Shown here: positions 44,842 through 54,967 of the stretch, in pieces
Position numbering within the stretch: position 1 is the first letter of the stretch
Layout of the letters: each line of letters starts with the position of its first letter
NCBI GenBank assembly: GCA_902798695.1
Contig: CADBXK010000001.1
Location: 310,001 to 374,000, forward strand
Reading direction: 5' to 3'
Source of the DNA: Oscillospiraceae bacterium
GTDB lineage: Bacteria; Bacillota; Clostridia; Oscillospirales; Ruminococcaceae
Length of the DNA stretch: 64,000 nucleotides
Position numbers and translations under genes: made by a program
The notes under the pieces: generated by a model
Database searches by the model: none
Told to the model about the DNA's origin: nothing
What the model saw: the letters and a program-made list of their open reading frames with translations, nothing else

Positions 44842-46099
44842 TTACAATTCCTCCTAAAGATTGATAATCTTTGTAAAAATCAGGATAACTTTTATTAACA
44901 CTATTAGCATTTAATATAGTAATAGGTTTTTTAGAATAAGCTACAGCTATAGACGCAGCCATAGCAATTCTATGGTCATTATAGGTATCAACGATTCCCC
45001 CATCAAAAGCTTCAACTCCATCAATCAGCATTCTATCACCTTCTACTACAATTTTCCCACCTATATTTTTAAGCATATTAACTATAGAAATAATCCTATC
45101 ACTTTCCTTGAATTTTAATCTAGAAATCCCCTCAATAACAGATCTTCCCTTACACATGCATGCTAATATAGCGATTGGAGGTGTAAGATCAGGTATGTCT
45201 TCAACATTAACGCAAAAACCACAAAGATTTCCCGGAACAACTTTTAACAAACCATTTTCCCATGTAACATTGCCTCCACATCTTTCAATCAACTTCAACA
45301 TTTGCATATCACCTTGAATAGATTTAAGGTTTAATCCTCCGATAGAAATCGGATTAACACACCCCAAAACCTCAAAAAATGCAGCCTGACTATAATCACC
45401 TTCAATTTCATATTGTCCCGGTTTATATTTCTGATTACCGTCTATTATATACTCTCCTTTTCTTTTAAAAATGTCTATTCCGAAAGATTTTAGAACACTT
45501 AACGTTAAATCAACATATGGCTTAGAACACAGTTCTGATTTTAATTTTAAAATGCTCTTCCCACATAAATTAGGTAAAGCCATCAAAAAACCTGTCACAA
45601 ATTGAGAGCTCGTTTTCCCGTCAATAAAATATGTACCTGCTTTAAGTTGTCCTGATATGCATAATTTCTCACTACTAACTCTATCAATAACTATATTTTG
45701 TTTATTAAATGAGTCTATATAACAGTCTATCGGTCTACTCAACAACCGACCTTTTCCTTTTATTTCTAAACTTTTCCCAAAAGCAGCAGCAATCGGAATT
45801 AAAAATCTTAAAGTAGATCCAGATTCAAAACAATCAACTTCAATTAATTTTTTATTTGGTTTCAAGAGAGTATTCAATCCACCATTTATTTTTAAATTCT
45901 TGCCGATCATCTGATAACTTGCGCCCAATTTTTCAATTACATTTAATGTTGCAAGAATGTCATCTGAAACAACAATATTCTTTAAAATGCTACTCCCACA
46001 GCACATAGCAGCAGCAAAAATTGCTCTATGCATAAAGCTCTTCGAAGGAGGCACGTTAACCGATCCACAAAAATTAGATGGTGACACAACAACACACAT
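44822..46099 (-). CDS. aroA: EPSP synthase (3-phosphoshikimate 1-carboxyvinyltransferase)
   Basis: 425 residues. Active-site motifs are PPSKSFMHRAIFAA, SGSTLRFLIPIAAAFG, the DLTPPIAILACM acid/base region, LKFKESDRI and NDHRIAMAASIA. It joins PEP to shikimate-3-phosphate. Second gene of aroB-aroA-aroC. Confidence 0.97.
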   Translation of the reverse strand: MCVVVSPSNFCGSVNVPPSKSFMHRAIFAAAMCCGSSILKNIVVSDDILATLNVIEKLGASYQMIGKNLKINGGLNTLLKPNKKLIEVDCFESGSTLRFLIPIAAAFGKSLEIKGKGRLLSRPIDCYIDSFNKQNIVIDRVSSEKLCISGQLKAGTYFIDGKTSSQFVTGFLMALPNLCGKSILKLKSELCSKPYVDLTLSVLKSFGIDIFKRKGEYIIDGNQKYKPGQYEIEGDYSQAAFFEVLGCVNPISIGGLNLKSIQGDMQMLKLIERCGGNVTWENGLLKVVPGNLCGFCVNVEDIPDLTPPIAILACMCKGRSVIEGISRLKFKESDRIISIVNMLKNIGGKIVVEGDRMLIDGVEAFDGGIVDTYNDHRIAMAASIAVAYSKKPITILNANSVNKSYPDFYKDYQSLGGIVNGICLE

Positions 46100-46123
46100 A
46101 ACTTTACATCCCTATATACAAAA

Positions 46124-47176
46124 TTAACAACTTAAAAAATTTTTATATTCATCTAAACTTAAAGTTAGCAATCTAGATTTTCCTATTTCTGATACTGTAA
46201 CTATGGTAATATTATCTCCTCTTCTTTTTTTATCACCTAAACTATTAGTAAATATATCTTCCCATGAAATACATGTATTAGTCGGCAATTTAAACTTTTT
46301 AAGTATACATTTCAATTTTTCAGTTTCATTTTTTTTGGTAATTCCTAACTTTTCTCCTTGTTGCATAATATAGACCATTCCAATTGAAACAGCTTGTCCA
46401 TGAGTTATTTTGGTATAATTATTATATTTTTCTATAGCATGACCAACTGTATGGCCAAAATTTAATTTCATTCTATTTTCTAAATCACGCTCGTCTTGTT
46501 CCACAATATTTTTTTTACAGTTTATGCAATCACAAATAACTTCTTCTAAAATATCGTAAATATTAGCCTGATTTAATAATTTAATAAAAAGTGACTCTGA
46601 AAAAGCAACAGCATATTTTATTACTTCTCCCATTCCATCACAAAACACTCTAGAACTCAACGTACTTAATAAATCCGGATCACAGATCACAAGAGATGGC
46701 TGGTGGAAAGCACCGACCAAATTTTTCCCACTCTTTATGTTAACTGCCGTTTTTCCACCAACAGAAGAATCAACTTGAGCAACCAAAGTAGTTGGTATTT
46801 GAATAAAAGATATTCCTCTCAAAAAGCTAGCTGCAGCAAACCCAGCTAAATCTCCAACAACTCCGCCTCCCAGTGCAATTATAAAATCATCTCGAGTTAT
46901 TTCCGACTCACTTAAAAAGTGATAAAGCGACGACAAATTATTTAAGTTTTTTGATTGTTCTCCAGCTTTTAAAACAAAAACACCTACTTTAAATCCTTTT
47001 TTTAATAATTTATCTTTAAAAATTTTACCATAAATTTTATAAACCGTCTCATCAGTAACAATTACTGTATTACGTGAATCAAAAAAATTTGCTATAATTT
47101 CATCACAATATTCAAAAATACCTTTGTGAACTATTATTTCATAGGGATTATCTGTATTTACAAAAATTTTTCGCAT
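46124..47176 (-). CDS. aroB: 3-dehydroquinate synthase
   Basis: 350 residues. NAD- and zinc-site motifs are ALGGGVVGDLAGFAAASFLRG, TTLVAQVDSSVGGKTAVN and LNFGHTVGHAIE, with a later HGQAVSIGM. It cyclises DAHP, the second step of the shikimate pathway. It heads the aroB-aroA-aroC group; no DAHP synthase is in the window. Confidence 0.97.
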   Translation of the reverse strand: MRKIFVNTDNPYEIIVHKGIFEYCDEIIANFFDSRNTVIVTDETVYKIYGKIFKDKLLKKGFKVGVFVLKAGEQSKNLNNLSSLYHFLSESEITRDDFIIALGGGVVGDLAGFAAASFLRGISFIQIPTTLVAQVDSSVGGKTAVNIKSGKNLVGAFHQPSLVICDPDLLSTLSSRVFCDGMGEVIKYAVAFSESLFIKLLNQANIYDILEEVICDCINCKKNIVEQDERDLENRMKLNFGHTVGHAIEKYNNYTKITHGQAVSIGMVYIMQQGEKLGITKKNETEKLKCILKKFKLPTNTCISWEDIFTNSLGDKKRRGDNITIVTVSEIGKSRLLTLSLDEYKNFLSC

Positions 47177-47261
47177 ATTGTAATCACCTAACTCGTAAAA
47201 TAATATCTACTATTTTAATATATGTTTGTCAGTTCGTCAAATAATCAACTTGTTATTATTT

Positions 47262-47942
47262 CTAATCAATAGTAGTGTTAGATCTTCCCCTAGCAACTAC
47301 ATCATTTTGTAAAGCTCGCCAAGTAACACAACCAACCATTCCGTCAGCATTTAATCCACTATTCTTCTGATATCTTTTAACAGCATTTTGCGTATTAACT
47401 CCAAAAATCCCATCCAGCCCACCAGTAGTATAGTTTAAGTTGTTAAGACCATCTTGTAAAATCAAGACATATGTGCTAACACTACCAATTTTTAAAGCAG
47501 GATATCCTCCGCTAGAACAAGCTGGTGGGGTTTGTCTTCTATCAAAATGTACCCACGTCGGAGTAAGTCTAGCTGGCTCCACATATACCCAGAGTCCAGA
47601 ATTTTTAGCACTTGTTCTAAGTTTACTTCTCTGTTCATTTGTCCAACCTTGAGCAACATCAAAAGCAGTCCCTGCATAATGTTGTGATTGTTTTCCATGT
47701 CCTCCTTCCCATGGCCTTTTAAATGCATATCCTACCGGAATTGGTCCTCCCCACAGTTCTCTTTGTTTCATAAATGATTCCATAACACGTCTTGTTGTCC
47801 AAATTGTTGGACTTTTACTAGAACCTCTAAACTCACCAACTTTTAAATAACCTTTTTTGGTATAAGGCATATTTTCATTTTCATTTCTATAAAACCTTTC
47901 CATTCTGTTAGTATTATTATTGTAAACAATTATTTTGGCCAT
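47262..47942 (-). CDS. M15-type D,D-peptidase-like protein with C-terminal peptidoglycan-binding domain
   Basis: 226 residues from ATG 47942 (SD GGGGTG). The metal site is SQHYAGTAFDVAQG plus WVHFDRR, as in VanY/D-Ala-D-Ala carboxypeptidases and related endolysins. The C-terminus (about 155-220) is a PG_binding_1 domain (LKIGSVSTYVLILQDGLNNL, GLDGIFGVNTQNAVKRYQKN). No signal peptide is evident, so export may occur by lysis or a non-classical route, or it acts in spores. No other phage gene is nearby. Confidence 0.85.
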   Translation of the reverse strand: MAKIIVYNNNTNRMERFYRNENENMPYTKKGYLKVGEFRGSSKSPTIWTTRRVMESFMKQRELWGGPIPVGYAFKRPWEGGHGKQSQHYAGTAFDVAQGWTNEQRSKLRTSAKNSGLWVYVEPARLTPTWVHFDRRQTPPACSSGGYPALKIGSVSTYVLILQDGLNNLNYTTGGLDGIFGVNTQNAVKRYQKNSGLNADGMVGCVTWRALQNDVVARGRSNTTID

Positions 47943-48029
47943 AATAAACACCCCAAAATCACTTTATTATATATTTATATTCAAAAATTAATAAAATTGA
48001 TATTATTTTGCCAAAATACACGATATGCA

Positions 48030-48058
48030 TTGACATTTTTGGTTATAATTTATATATT
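48030..48058 (+). promoter_or_regulatory. Candidate promoter for the amino-acid permease
   Basis: TTGACA, 17 bases, TATATT. A second -10-like TATAAT at 48136 begins the 17-base string shared with the activase promoter. Confidence 0.55.
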
Positions 48059-48176
48059 TCCTAGTTAGAAACAACCATGATTTTATAGATAATGTAGAAA
48101 AAAATTTTTATCGACAAAATCTATTGAAAGTATGATATAATTGGTATCAAATTAAAATTTTTAAGGGGTGTTATCA

Positions 48177-49550
48177 TTGAATAAGGAAAATCTCAATCGA
48201 AATCTTAAATCAAGGCATATCCAGATGATTGCAATAGGCGGTTCAATTGGAGTCGGACTATTTAAGGGTGCATCTGGTACGATCCAATTGGCAGGTCCAG
48301 CTGTCTTGTTGACGTACATTATTGTGGGATTGATAACTTATATAATTATGAGATCACTCGGTGAAATATCAGTTGAATATCCTATTTCAGGTTCTTTTAG
48401 TTCATATGCAAATGAATTTCTAAGTCCATCTATGGGATATATAACTGGTTGGAGTTATTGGTTTTTATGGGCATTTGCATGTATGGCAGAAATAACAGCA
48501 GTTGGAGGCTATATGCAATATTGGTTCCCCGATACACCAGGATGGCTTTGGGCGTTAGCTTCTTTAGTTTTGTTAACAGTAATTAATTTATCTAATGTTA
48601 AAATGTTTGGTGAAATTGAATTTTGGTTTGCATTAATAAAAGTAATTACAATTATTGCACTTATAGTTGGTGGCCTAGCTATAGTAATTATAAACTTTGT
48701 TAATAGTGATTTTCAAGAAATTGGCTTTTCAAATTTATGGTCTCACGGAGGATTTTGTCCAAAAGGTATAGAATCTATTATATTTGCATTGGGTCCTGTT
48801 GCCGCATCTTTTGTTGGAGTAGAAACAATAGGTTTAACTGCTGGTGAAGCTGAAAATCCAGAAAAAACTTTACCATCTGCAATAAATAAAGTTATTGTTA
48901 GAGTATGTATATTCTACGTTGGTTCTCTGTTCGTTATAATGTCTTTATTCCCTTGGAACCAAATGGATCCAGAAAATAGTGCATTTGTATTAACTTTCGA
49001 TCAAATAGGCTTAAAATCTGCTGCGGGCGTAATAAACTTTGTTGTTTTAACAGCTGCCTTATCAGCATGTAATAGTGGTATATTTAGTTCTGGCAGAATG
49101 CTACATACATTAGCTTCTCAAGACTGTGCACCTAGAGCTTTACAGAAATTAAACAAGAAAAACATTCCTGTTCTTGCAGTTTTATGTTCAACATTCTTCA
49201 TGTTAATAGGAGTTGGTTTGTTTTTAATTTTCCCAAAAGGTGCATTTAATATGGTTTTAAGTGCTGCTGTAGTTTCAGGTATGTTTATCTGGGCAGTTAT
49301 ACTTATAACTCAAATTAAATTTAGAAAAACTTTGAATAATGAACAATTAAGTAAGTTAAAATATAAATCTATATTTTTCCCATATGCTAATTACATAGCT
49401 CTAGCTCTTTTAGTTCTAATTCTTGTTATGTGTGCATTAAACGATGCATTTAGCGCAGGTGTATTTCTCTTCCCAATTTGGGTAGTAATTTTAATGATTG
49501 CATACAAAATACAAAAAAGCATAAAAGACAAAATACATCATAAAAACTAA
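48177..49550 (+). CDS. Amino-acid permease, APC superfamily (AAT type)
   Basis: 457 residues, about 12 membrane segments. The N-terminal IQMIAIGGSIGVGLFKGASG is the substrate-binding helix 1 signature, and ISGSFSSYANEFLSPSMGY, GVETIGLTAGEAENPEKTLP and SGRMLHTLA are typical of the AAT family (aromatic, basic, GABA or proline permeases). TTG 48177 lies eight bases after SD AAGGGG; a GTG at 48168 overlaps that SD. Substrate unknown. Confidence 0.93.
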   Translation: MNKENLNRNLKSRHIQMIAIGGSIGVGLFKGASGTIQLAGPAVLLTYIIVGLITYIIMRSLGEISVEYPISGSFSSYANEFLSPSMGYITGWSYWFLWAFACMAEITAVGGYMQYWFPDTPGWLWALASLVLLTVINLSNVKMFGEIEFWFALIKVITIIALIVGGLAIVIINFVNSDFQEIGFSNLWSHGGFCPKGIESIIFALGPVAASFVGVETIGLTAGEAENPEKTLPSAINKVIVRVCIFYVGSLFVIMSLFPWNQMDPENSAFVLTFDQIGLKSAAGVINFVVLTAALSACNSGIFSSGRMLHTLASQDCAPRALQKLNKKNIPVLAVLCSTFFMLIGVGLFLIFPKGAFNMVLSAAVVSGMFIWAVILITQIKFRKTLNNEQLSKLKYKSIFFPYANYIALALLVLILVMCALNDAFSAGVFLFPIWVVILMIAYKIQKSIKDKIHHKN

Positions 49551-49564
49551 AAAATAAGCAATAT

Positions 49565-49602
49565 AAAATTCTTCCTAGGAAATTATTCTAGGAAGAATTT
49601 TT
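49565..49602. terminator. Bidirectional terminator between the permease and glmU
   Basis: AAATTCTTCCTAG pairs with CTAGGAAGAATTT (13 bp) and T-runs follow on both strands. Confidence 0.9.
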
Positions 49603-49616
49603 ACTTTAATAAAAAA

Positions 49617-51008
49617 TTAATCTTTTACTTTCAACTTTCGCCCTGATAACTTTTTCTTTGAAAAGCCACCAACATTACACTGTTTTCCACGTTCGATACC
49701 CAATGCATAACTTGGAACATCTTTTGTTATTGTAGATCCCGCCCCTGTATAAGCATTTTTACCAACAACTACAGGTGCCACAAGATTTGTATTACATCCA
49801 ATGAATGCTCCATCTTCTATCTTACATCTATGTTTATTAACTCCATCATAATTTATTGTTACAACACCACATCCAAAATTTACGTTCTTTCCAACATCAC
49901 TATCCCCAACATATGTAAGATGTGAAACAGATGTTCCGGCACCAATTTCGGAATTCTTAACTTCCACGAAATCACCTATTTTAACACTATGACAAATTGT
50001 GCTATTAGGTCTTATATGACAAAATGGTCCTATTTTCACATTATGATCAATTTTACTTTGATATACTTGTGTAAAATTTATTACAGAACCGTCTCCAACA
50101 ACACTATCTTCAATTAAAGAATTAGGTCCTATAATACAATCTTCACCTATAACGGTATTTCCTCTTAATATAGTACCTGGCAAAATTTGTGTTCCCCTGC
50201 CTATTACTACATCAGGTGAAATAACTATTCCATCTAAAGATAAAAATTCTACTCCATCATCCATAAATTTTTCAATCAAAACTTTTCTATAAATATCATT
50301 TAATTTAAATAAATTTAACTTATCATTAGCCCCCAAAGCAATCAATGAGTTTTTAGATAAATATGCACTTACAGTTTTTCCTCTACTTATAAACAATTTT
50401 ATCGCATCAGTTAAATAATATTCATTTTGATTATTTAATGGCTTTATATCATCCAAAATTTCAAGCAAATCTTTAACACAAAACCAATATGCTCCAGAAT
50501 TAATTTCACAAATATTTTTTTCATCTTCTTTAGCATCTTTTTCTTCAACTATAGCCAACATTTTTCCATCTTTTCTAACTATCCTGCCATATCCATATGG
50601 ATTCTCAATATTGGCAGTTATAACTGTGACAGCAGCTTCAGATTCATTGTGAATATCTAATGCAGTCATAATTGTTTCATCATCCAAAAACGGAGAATCT
50701 CCACAACATACAAAAACATTACCATCCATATGCTGCTCTAAAAAAGATTTTGCACATTTAACAGCATGTGCAGTTCCCTTACGCTCATTTTGTAATACTA
50801 TTTGTGCACTATCACCTACAAAGTCAATAACTTGCTCTGATTTAAATCCAGCAACAACACATCTATCGTTTATTTTTGAATTTTTACATGCATCTATAAC
50901 CCATCCAAGCATCGGTTTAAATAAAACCTCACAAAGGACCTTAGGCTTATTTGAAGCCATACGCTTACCTTCTCCAGCAGCTAAAATAATCGCACAATTT
51001 TTATTCAT
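49617..51008 (-). CDS. glmU: Bifunctional GlmU (GlcN-1-P acetyltransferase / GlcNAc-1-P uridyltransferase)
   Basis: 463 residues. The N-terminal nucleotidyltransferase begins AIILAAGEGKRMASNKPKVL with CCGDSPFLDDETI. The C-terminal left-handed beta helix has hexapeptide repeats and the acetyltransferase motif NFGCGVVTINYDGVNKHR. It makes UDP-GlcNAc from the product of GlmM. SD AGGAGG precedes the ATG. Confidence 0.97.
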   Translation of the reverse strand: MNKNCAIILAAGEGKRMASNKPKVLCEVLFKPMLGWVIDACKNSKINDRCVVAGFKSEQVIDFVGDSAQIVLQNERKGTAHAVKCAKSFLEQHMDGNVFVCCGDSPFLDDETIMTALDIHNESEAAVTVITANIENPYGYGRIVRKDGKMLAIVEEKDAKEDEKNICEINSGAYWFCVKDLLEILDDIKPLNNQNEYYLTDAIKLFISRGKTVSAYLSKNSLIALGANDKLNLFKLNDIYRKVLIEKFMDDGVEFLSLDGIVISPDVVIGRGTQILPGTILRGNTVIGEDCIIGPNSLIEDSVVGDGSVINFTQVYQSKIDHNVKIGPFCHIRPNSTICHSVKIGDFVEVKNSEIGAGTSVSHLTYVGDSDVGKNVNFGCGVVTINYDGVNKHRCKIEDGAFIGCNTNLVAPVVVGKNAYTGAGSTITKDVPSYALGIERGKQCNVGGFSKKKLSGRKLKVKD

Positions 51009-51083
51009 ACAAACCTCCTAAAAACAATCCAGATCTATATATAAGTAATATTCAATAATAAAATTATGTTATTACTCCTTTAA

Positions 51084-51122
51084 CAAAAAAAGACAAACCA
51101 AGCAAATACACTTGATTTGTCT
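51084..51122 (-). terminator. Terminator of tRNA-Leu
   Basis: On the minus strand AGACAAATCAAG pairs with CTTGGTTTGTCT (12 bp, one G-U), then a run of seven T. Confidence 0.88.
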
Positions 51123-51140
51123 TCTACCAAAATCTAACTT

Positions 51141-51230
51141 TGGTGCCGCTGGCCGGACTTGAACCGGCACGGTATTTAAACTACCGAGGGATTTTAAGTC
51201 CCTTGTGTCTGCCTATTCCACCACAGCGGC
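51141..51230 (-). tRNA. tRNA-Leu (anticodon TAA)
   Basis: 90 bases with encoded CCA and a long variable arm (CGGTAG...CTACCG type). Acceptor stem GCCGCTG/CAGCGGC, anticodon stem AGGGA/TCCCT with loop CTTAAAA; anticodon at 51196-51194. T-loop TTCAAGT is canonical. Confidence 0.98.
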
Positions 51231-51260
51231 ATAAACAGCTGAAAATCAATCACAAGTAGT

Positions 51261-51289
51261 ATTGTACATCAATTTTCCTTAACTGTCAA
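51261..51289 (-). promoter_or_regulatory. Promoter for tRNA-Leu
   Basis: On the minus strand TTGACA (51289-51284), 17 bases, TACAAT (51266-51261). Confidence 0.78.
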
Positions 51290-51397
51290 CTAATATTTTA
51301 AAAAAATATTAAAATTCAAAAAAATCCCTAAAATTAAAGCAACAAATCAATTAAATTATCATAAAACAACTAAATTTTAAATCAAAAACGCAACAAA

Positions 51398-53506
51398 TCA
51401 ACTATTCATTTCTTTCAATTTAGATATTGCATCTTTTCTTGAGAGATTTATTCGTCCTTGAGAATCTATGTCAGTGACCTTAACCAAAATCTGATCTCCC
51501 TCACTAACAACATCCGATACATTATTCACTTTATTAAAATCAAGTTTAGATATATGAACTAGTCCTTCTTTTCCAGGAGCAATTTCAACAAATGCTCCAA
51601 AATTCATAATCCTAGTCACTTTTCCACGATAAATAGCTCCTACCTCAGGATCAACAACTATAGACTCAATCACATTTCTAGCAGACTTAACACTTTCTCT
51701 ATCAATTCCTAAAATATATACCTTCCCATCATCTTTTATGTCAATCTTGACATCATAGTCTAAAGTTATTTTTTGAACAACTTTGCCATTAGGTCCTATA
51801 ACATCTTTTATCTTATCAACAGGAATGACAATTGTTTCCATTTTTGGAGCATATTTGCTAACTTCTTCACGAGGTTTGTCTATAACAGGTTCAATTATAT
51901 TCTCTATTATATGCATTCTAGCTTTTCTAGTCTTCATAAGTGCTTCTTCTATTATTTCCATAGTAAGTCCATCAACTTTAATATCCACTTGAATTGCTGT
52001 AACACCTTTTTTGGTTCCTCCAACTTTAAAATCCATATCTCCAAAAAAGTCTTCCAATCCCTGAATATCCACCATTGTCATAAATCCACCATTATCATCA
52101 GTTATGAGTCCACAAGATATTCCTGCAACTGGAGCTTTAATCGGAACTCCAGCATCCATCAAAGCTAATGTAGAACCACAAATAGACGCTTGAGACGTAG
52201 ATCCGTTAGAAGACAAGATCTCAGACACAACCCTAATCGTATATGGAAACTCCTCCTCAGTTGGCAAAACAGGAACCAGAGCACGTTCAGCCAAGGCCCC
52301 ATGCCCTATTTCACGTCTACCAGGCCCTCTGCTTGGTCTAGTTTCGCCAACTGAATATGACGGAAAATTATATTGATGGATATATCTTTTTGATTTCTGC
52401 TCATTTATTCCATCAATACGTTGTTCCTCAAACAATGCTCCAAGAGTTGCTATAGACATAGCCTGAGTCTGTCCTCTAGTAAACAAACCAGATCCATGTA
52501 CTCGCGGAATCAACCCGACTGAACAAGAAAGAGGTCTCATTTCATCCATCTTCCTACCATCAACTCTCTTTTGTTCTTTTAAAAGCCAATTTCTAACGAT
52601 CTCTTTTTGTAATTTATAAATACACTCATCAACTAAATTAACATTGTCGTCCTCAATCTGAGCATCATATTTTTCATGCATTTTTTCAACAATGAGATTT
52701 ACTTTCTCATCTCGTTCATTTTTGTCATTAGTGTATAAAGCTAACTTAACTTCTTCAGCACAATCATTTTTTATAGAGGCAAAAAGTTCACATGGCACCT
52801 CTTTAGATTCGTACACAATCTTTTCTTTACCACACTCAGCAACTATTTCATTAATAAACTCAACTATCTTTTTAATCTCGATATGTGCTTTAGAAATACA
52901 TTCCAATATAACATCCTCTGCAACTTCGTTAGCACCTGCTTCAATCATAACAATTTTATCAGAACTAGCTGCAACAGTAAGGTCGATGTCTGAATTTTCG
53001 CGCTCTTCTTGACTAGGATTAAGCACAATTTTACCGTTAACTAATCCCACTGATACACTAACAATAGGTCCATTCCAAGGTATATCTGAAATAGACAAAG
53101 CAACAGCTGTTCCAAGCATAGCACATACCTCAGGACTATTATCTATATCTGTAGACAATACAGTTGAAACGACAGAAACATCATTTCTCATATCCTTTGG
53201 AAAAAATGGACGAATAGGTCTATCTATAGCACGAGCAACCAAAACAGCATGATCTGATGGTTTTCCTTCTCTTTTCAAAAACGAACCAGGTATTTTTCCA
53301 ACAGCATATAATTTTTCCTCATACTCAACAGACAGTGGAAAGAAATCCACTCCTTCTCTCGGTTTATTAGCCATAGTAACATGTGACATAACAACAGTAT
53401 CTCCATAGCGAACCCAACAAGAACCATTTGCCATACAACTAGTCTTTCCAACTTCAACAGTAATTTTTCTTCCTGCAAAATCTGTAGAATATTTTTTATA
53501 ATTCAT
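51398..53506 (-). CDS. pnp: Polyribonucleotide nucleotidyltransferase (PNPase)
   Basis: 702 residues from ATG 53506 (MNYKKYSTDF), nine bases after SD GGAG; the open frame extends further upstream but the family starts here. Two RNase PH domains (FTRGQTQAMSIATLGAL, FPSYSVGETRPSRGPGRREIGHG) flank a helical domain; KH (VIGPNGKVVQKIT) and S1 (GAIYRGKVTRIMNFGAFVEI) domains follow. It degrades RNA 3' to 5' with phosphate. The usual rpsO neighbour is absent. Confidence 0.97.
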   Translation of the reverse strand: MNYKKYSTDFAGRKITVEVGKTSCMANGSCWVRYGDTVVMSHVTMANKPREGVDFFPLSVEYEEKLYAVGKIPGSFLKREGKPSDHAVLVARAIDRPIRPFFPKDMRNDVSVVSTVLSTDIDNSPEVCAMLGTAVALSISDIPWNGPIVSVSVGLVNGKIVLNPSQEERENSDIDLTVAASSDKIVMIEAGANEVAEDVILECISKAHIEIKKIVEFINEIVAECGKEKIVYESKEVPCELFASIKNDCAEEVKLALYTNDKNERDEKVNLIVEKMHEKYDAQIEDDNVNLVDECIYKLQKEIVRNWLLKEQKRVDGRKMDEMRPLSCSVGLIPRVHGSGLFTRGQTQAMSIATLGALFEEQRIDGINEQKSKRYIHQYNFPSYSVGETRPSRGPGRREIGHGALAERALVPVLPTEEEFPYTIRVVSEILSSNGSTSQASICGSTLALMDAGVPIKAPVAGISCGLITDDNGGFMTMVDIQGLEDFFGDMDFKVGGTKKGVTAIQVDIKVDGLTMEIIEEALMKTRKARMHIIENIIEPVIDKPREEVSKYAPKMETIVIPVDKIKDVIGPNGKVVQKITLDYDVKIDIKDDGKVYILGIDRESVKSARNVIESIVVDPEVGAIYRGKVTRIMNFGAFVEIAPGKEGLVHISKLDFNKVNNVSDVVSEGDQILVKVTDIDSQGRINLSRKDAISKLKEMNS

Positions 53507-53759
53507 ACAATGCTTCTCCATTCCAACATCATTTAATTGATTAAAAACAAAACCATATGTATTATACAACTTTACCATAACATTTTCAAGTTTTTTATAA
53601 AACGAAAACTTCCAAGCAAAAAGTATCATATTTTGAATTTGATATTATGCTAAATGTAAAAAAACATCACAAACAATAAAATACATAACACAAAAATTAT
53701 TAATTAATGTATCTATTTCAACTTTAATAGCATATTTAATAATTATAAAATACCTATAT

Positions 53760-53788
53760 TGCTTTTTAACACCGTAAATGTTATAATA
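53760..53788 (+). promoter_or_regulatory. Probable promoter for the MazG-like gene and cysE
   Basis: TTGCTT, 17 bases, TATAAT; about 50 bases before the start codon. Confidence 0.6.
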
Positions 53789-53839
53789 AACACCTAGTGT
53801 CAAAAAAAGCAATACAATGTTCTTGAAAGGTGTTTAAAA

Positions 53840-54196
53840 ATGGAAAATCAAAAAGAACTGTTTGAAAACCTAAAATTAAATTCTACATTATCGGAAGTAC
53901 AATCTTATATAAAAAAGGTGCTACATCTAAGAGGATTATCAAATCAAACAGTCAAAGATAAACTCTTGCTGCTAACCGAAGAAGTTGGAGAACTTACAAA
54001 AGCTGTTCGTAAAAATTCATCGGGAGCTTCTGTTGACACTAACAGAATAAATAATTATGATAGCGTTGAAAGCGAAATAGCAGACGTTTTAATCGTTTTA
54101 ATTTCAGTAGCCAACACTTTAAATATTGACATTTTTAAGAGCTTAAAGGAAAAAGAAGAAATAAATATAAATCGTAAATGGAAGATAAATAGTTAA
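53840..54196 (+). CDS. MazG-like nucleotide pyrophosphohydrolase
   Basis: 118 residues with the all-alpha NTP-PPase metal motifs: LLTEEVGELTKAVRK and SEIADVLIVLISVANTL. Members hydrolyse non-canonical or excess nucleoside triphosphates. SD AAAGGTG lies upstream. It is followed 29 bases later by cysE on the same strand and they probably share a transcript. Confidence 0.88.
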   Translation: MENQKELFENLKLNSTLSEVQSYIKKVLHLRGLSNQTVKDKLLLLTEEVGELTKAVRKNSSGASVDTNRINNYDSVESEIADVLIVLISVANTLNIDIFKSLKEKEEININRKWKINS

Positions 54197-54225
54197 AATA
54201 AATAGCCCTTATAGCTAAAAATTCT

Positions 54226-54894
54226 ATGGAGGTGTTTCAAATTATTTTAAAACGTTTGAAATATAACATTAAAATCATAAAAGAAAAAGACCCAGCCGCA
54301 AAGGGCAGTTTGCAAATTTTTTTACTTTATTCTGGACTTCACGCTGTAATGCTTCATCGACCTGCTCATTGGCTATATAATCATAAAATGTTTTTTTTAG
54401 CTCGACTATTATCTCAAGTATCTCGATTTTTTACTCACATAGAAATTCACCCAGGTGCTAAGATTGGCTGGGGCCTTTTCATAGATCACGGTAGTAGTGT
54501 AGTAATCGGTGAAACAGCCGTTATTGGAAATGATTGCACAATATATCAAGGAGTTACTTTAGGAGGAACGGGTAAAGAAACCGGAAAAAGACACCCAACT
54601 CTAGGCGACAATGTAATAGTCGGCTGTGGAGCAAAAATTTTGGGTCCATTTAAAGTGGGTTCAAATTCCAAAATTGCATCAGGAGCTGTTGTTTTAGAAG
54701 AAGTCCCTGAAAATTCTACTGCTGTCGGTGTTCCAGCAAAAATAGTAAGAATAAATGGTAAAAAAATATACAATTCTAACAAAAACTTAGATCACATTCA
54801 TATACCAAATCCAGTTCAAAACCAAATCCAAGCTTTATCCGATCGAATCAGCGAACTAGAAGACAAGTTAAATAATCAAAACACATCTCAATAA
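54226..54894 (+). CDS. cysE: Serine O-acetyltransferase
   Basis: Up to 222 residues. After an N-terminal helix with KEKDPAAKG and YSGLHAVMLHRPAHWL comes the left-handed beta helix with FIDHGSSVVIGETAVIG, VTLGGTGKETGKRHPTLGD and GVPAKIVRING, all CysE hallmarks. It makes O-acetylserine for cysteine synthesis. The outer limit is ATG 54226, but SD GGAGGTG lies inside the frame just after it. An ATT at 54241, eight bases from that SD, gives an N-terminus level with B. subtilis CysE and may be the real start. Confidence 0.94.
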   Translation: MEVFQIILKRLKYNIKIIKEKDPAAKGSLQIFLLYSGLHAVMLHRPAHWLYNHKMFFLARLLSQVSRFFTHIEIHPGAKIGWGLFIDHGSSVVIGETAVIGNDCTIYQGVTLGGTGKETGKRHPTLGDNVIVGCGAKILGPFKVGSNSKIASGAVVLEEVPENSTAVGVPAKIVRINGKKIYNSNKNLDHIHIPNPVQNQIQALSDRISELEDKLNNQNTSQ

Positions 54895-54967
54895 AATATT
54901 TTTTACTGTTAAAAATTAAGTACCGCATCAAATTCATAGTTGAAATTCATATTTTGCTAACTATATC

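Noticed and set aside
47262-47942. Prophage remnant suggested by an endolysin-like M15/PG-binding gene
   Set aside because: No holin, integrase or structural phage gene is nearby, and both neighbours are housekeeping genes.
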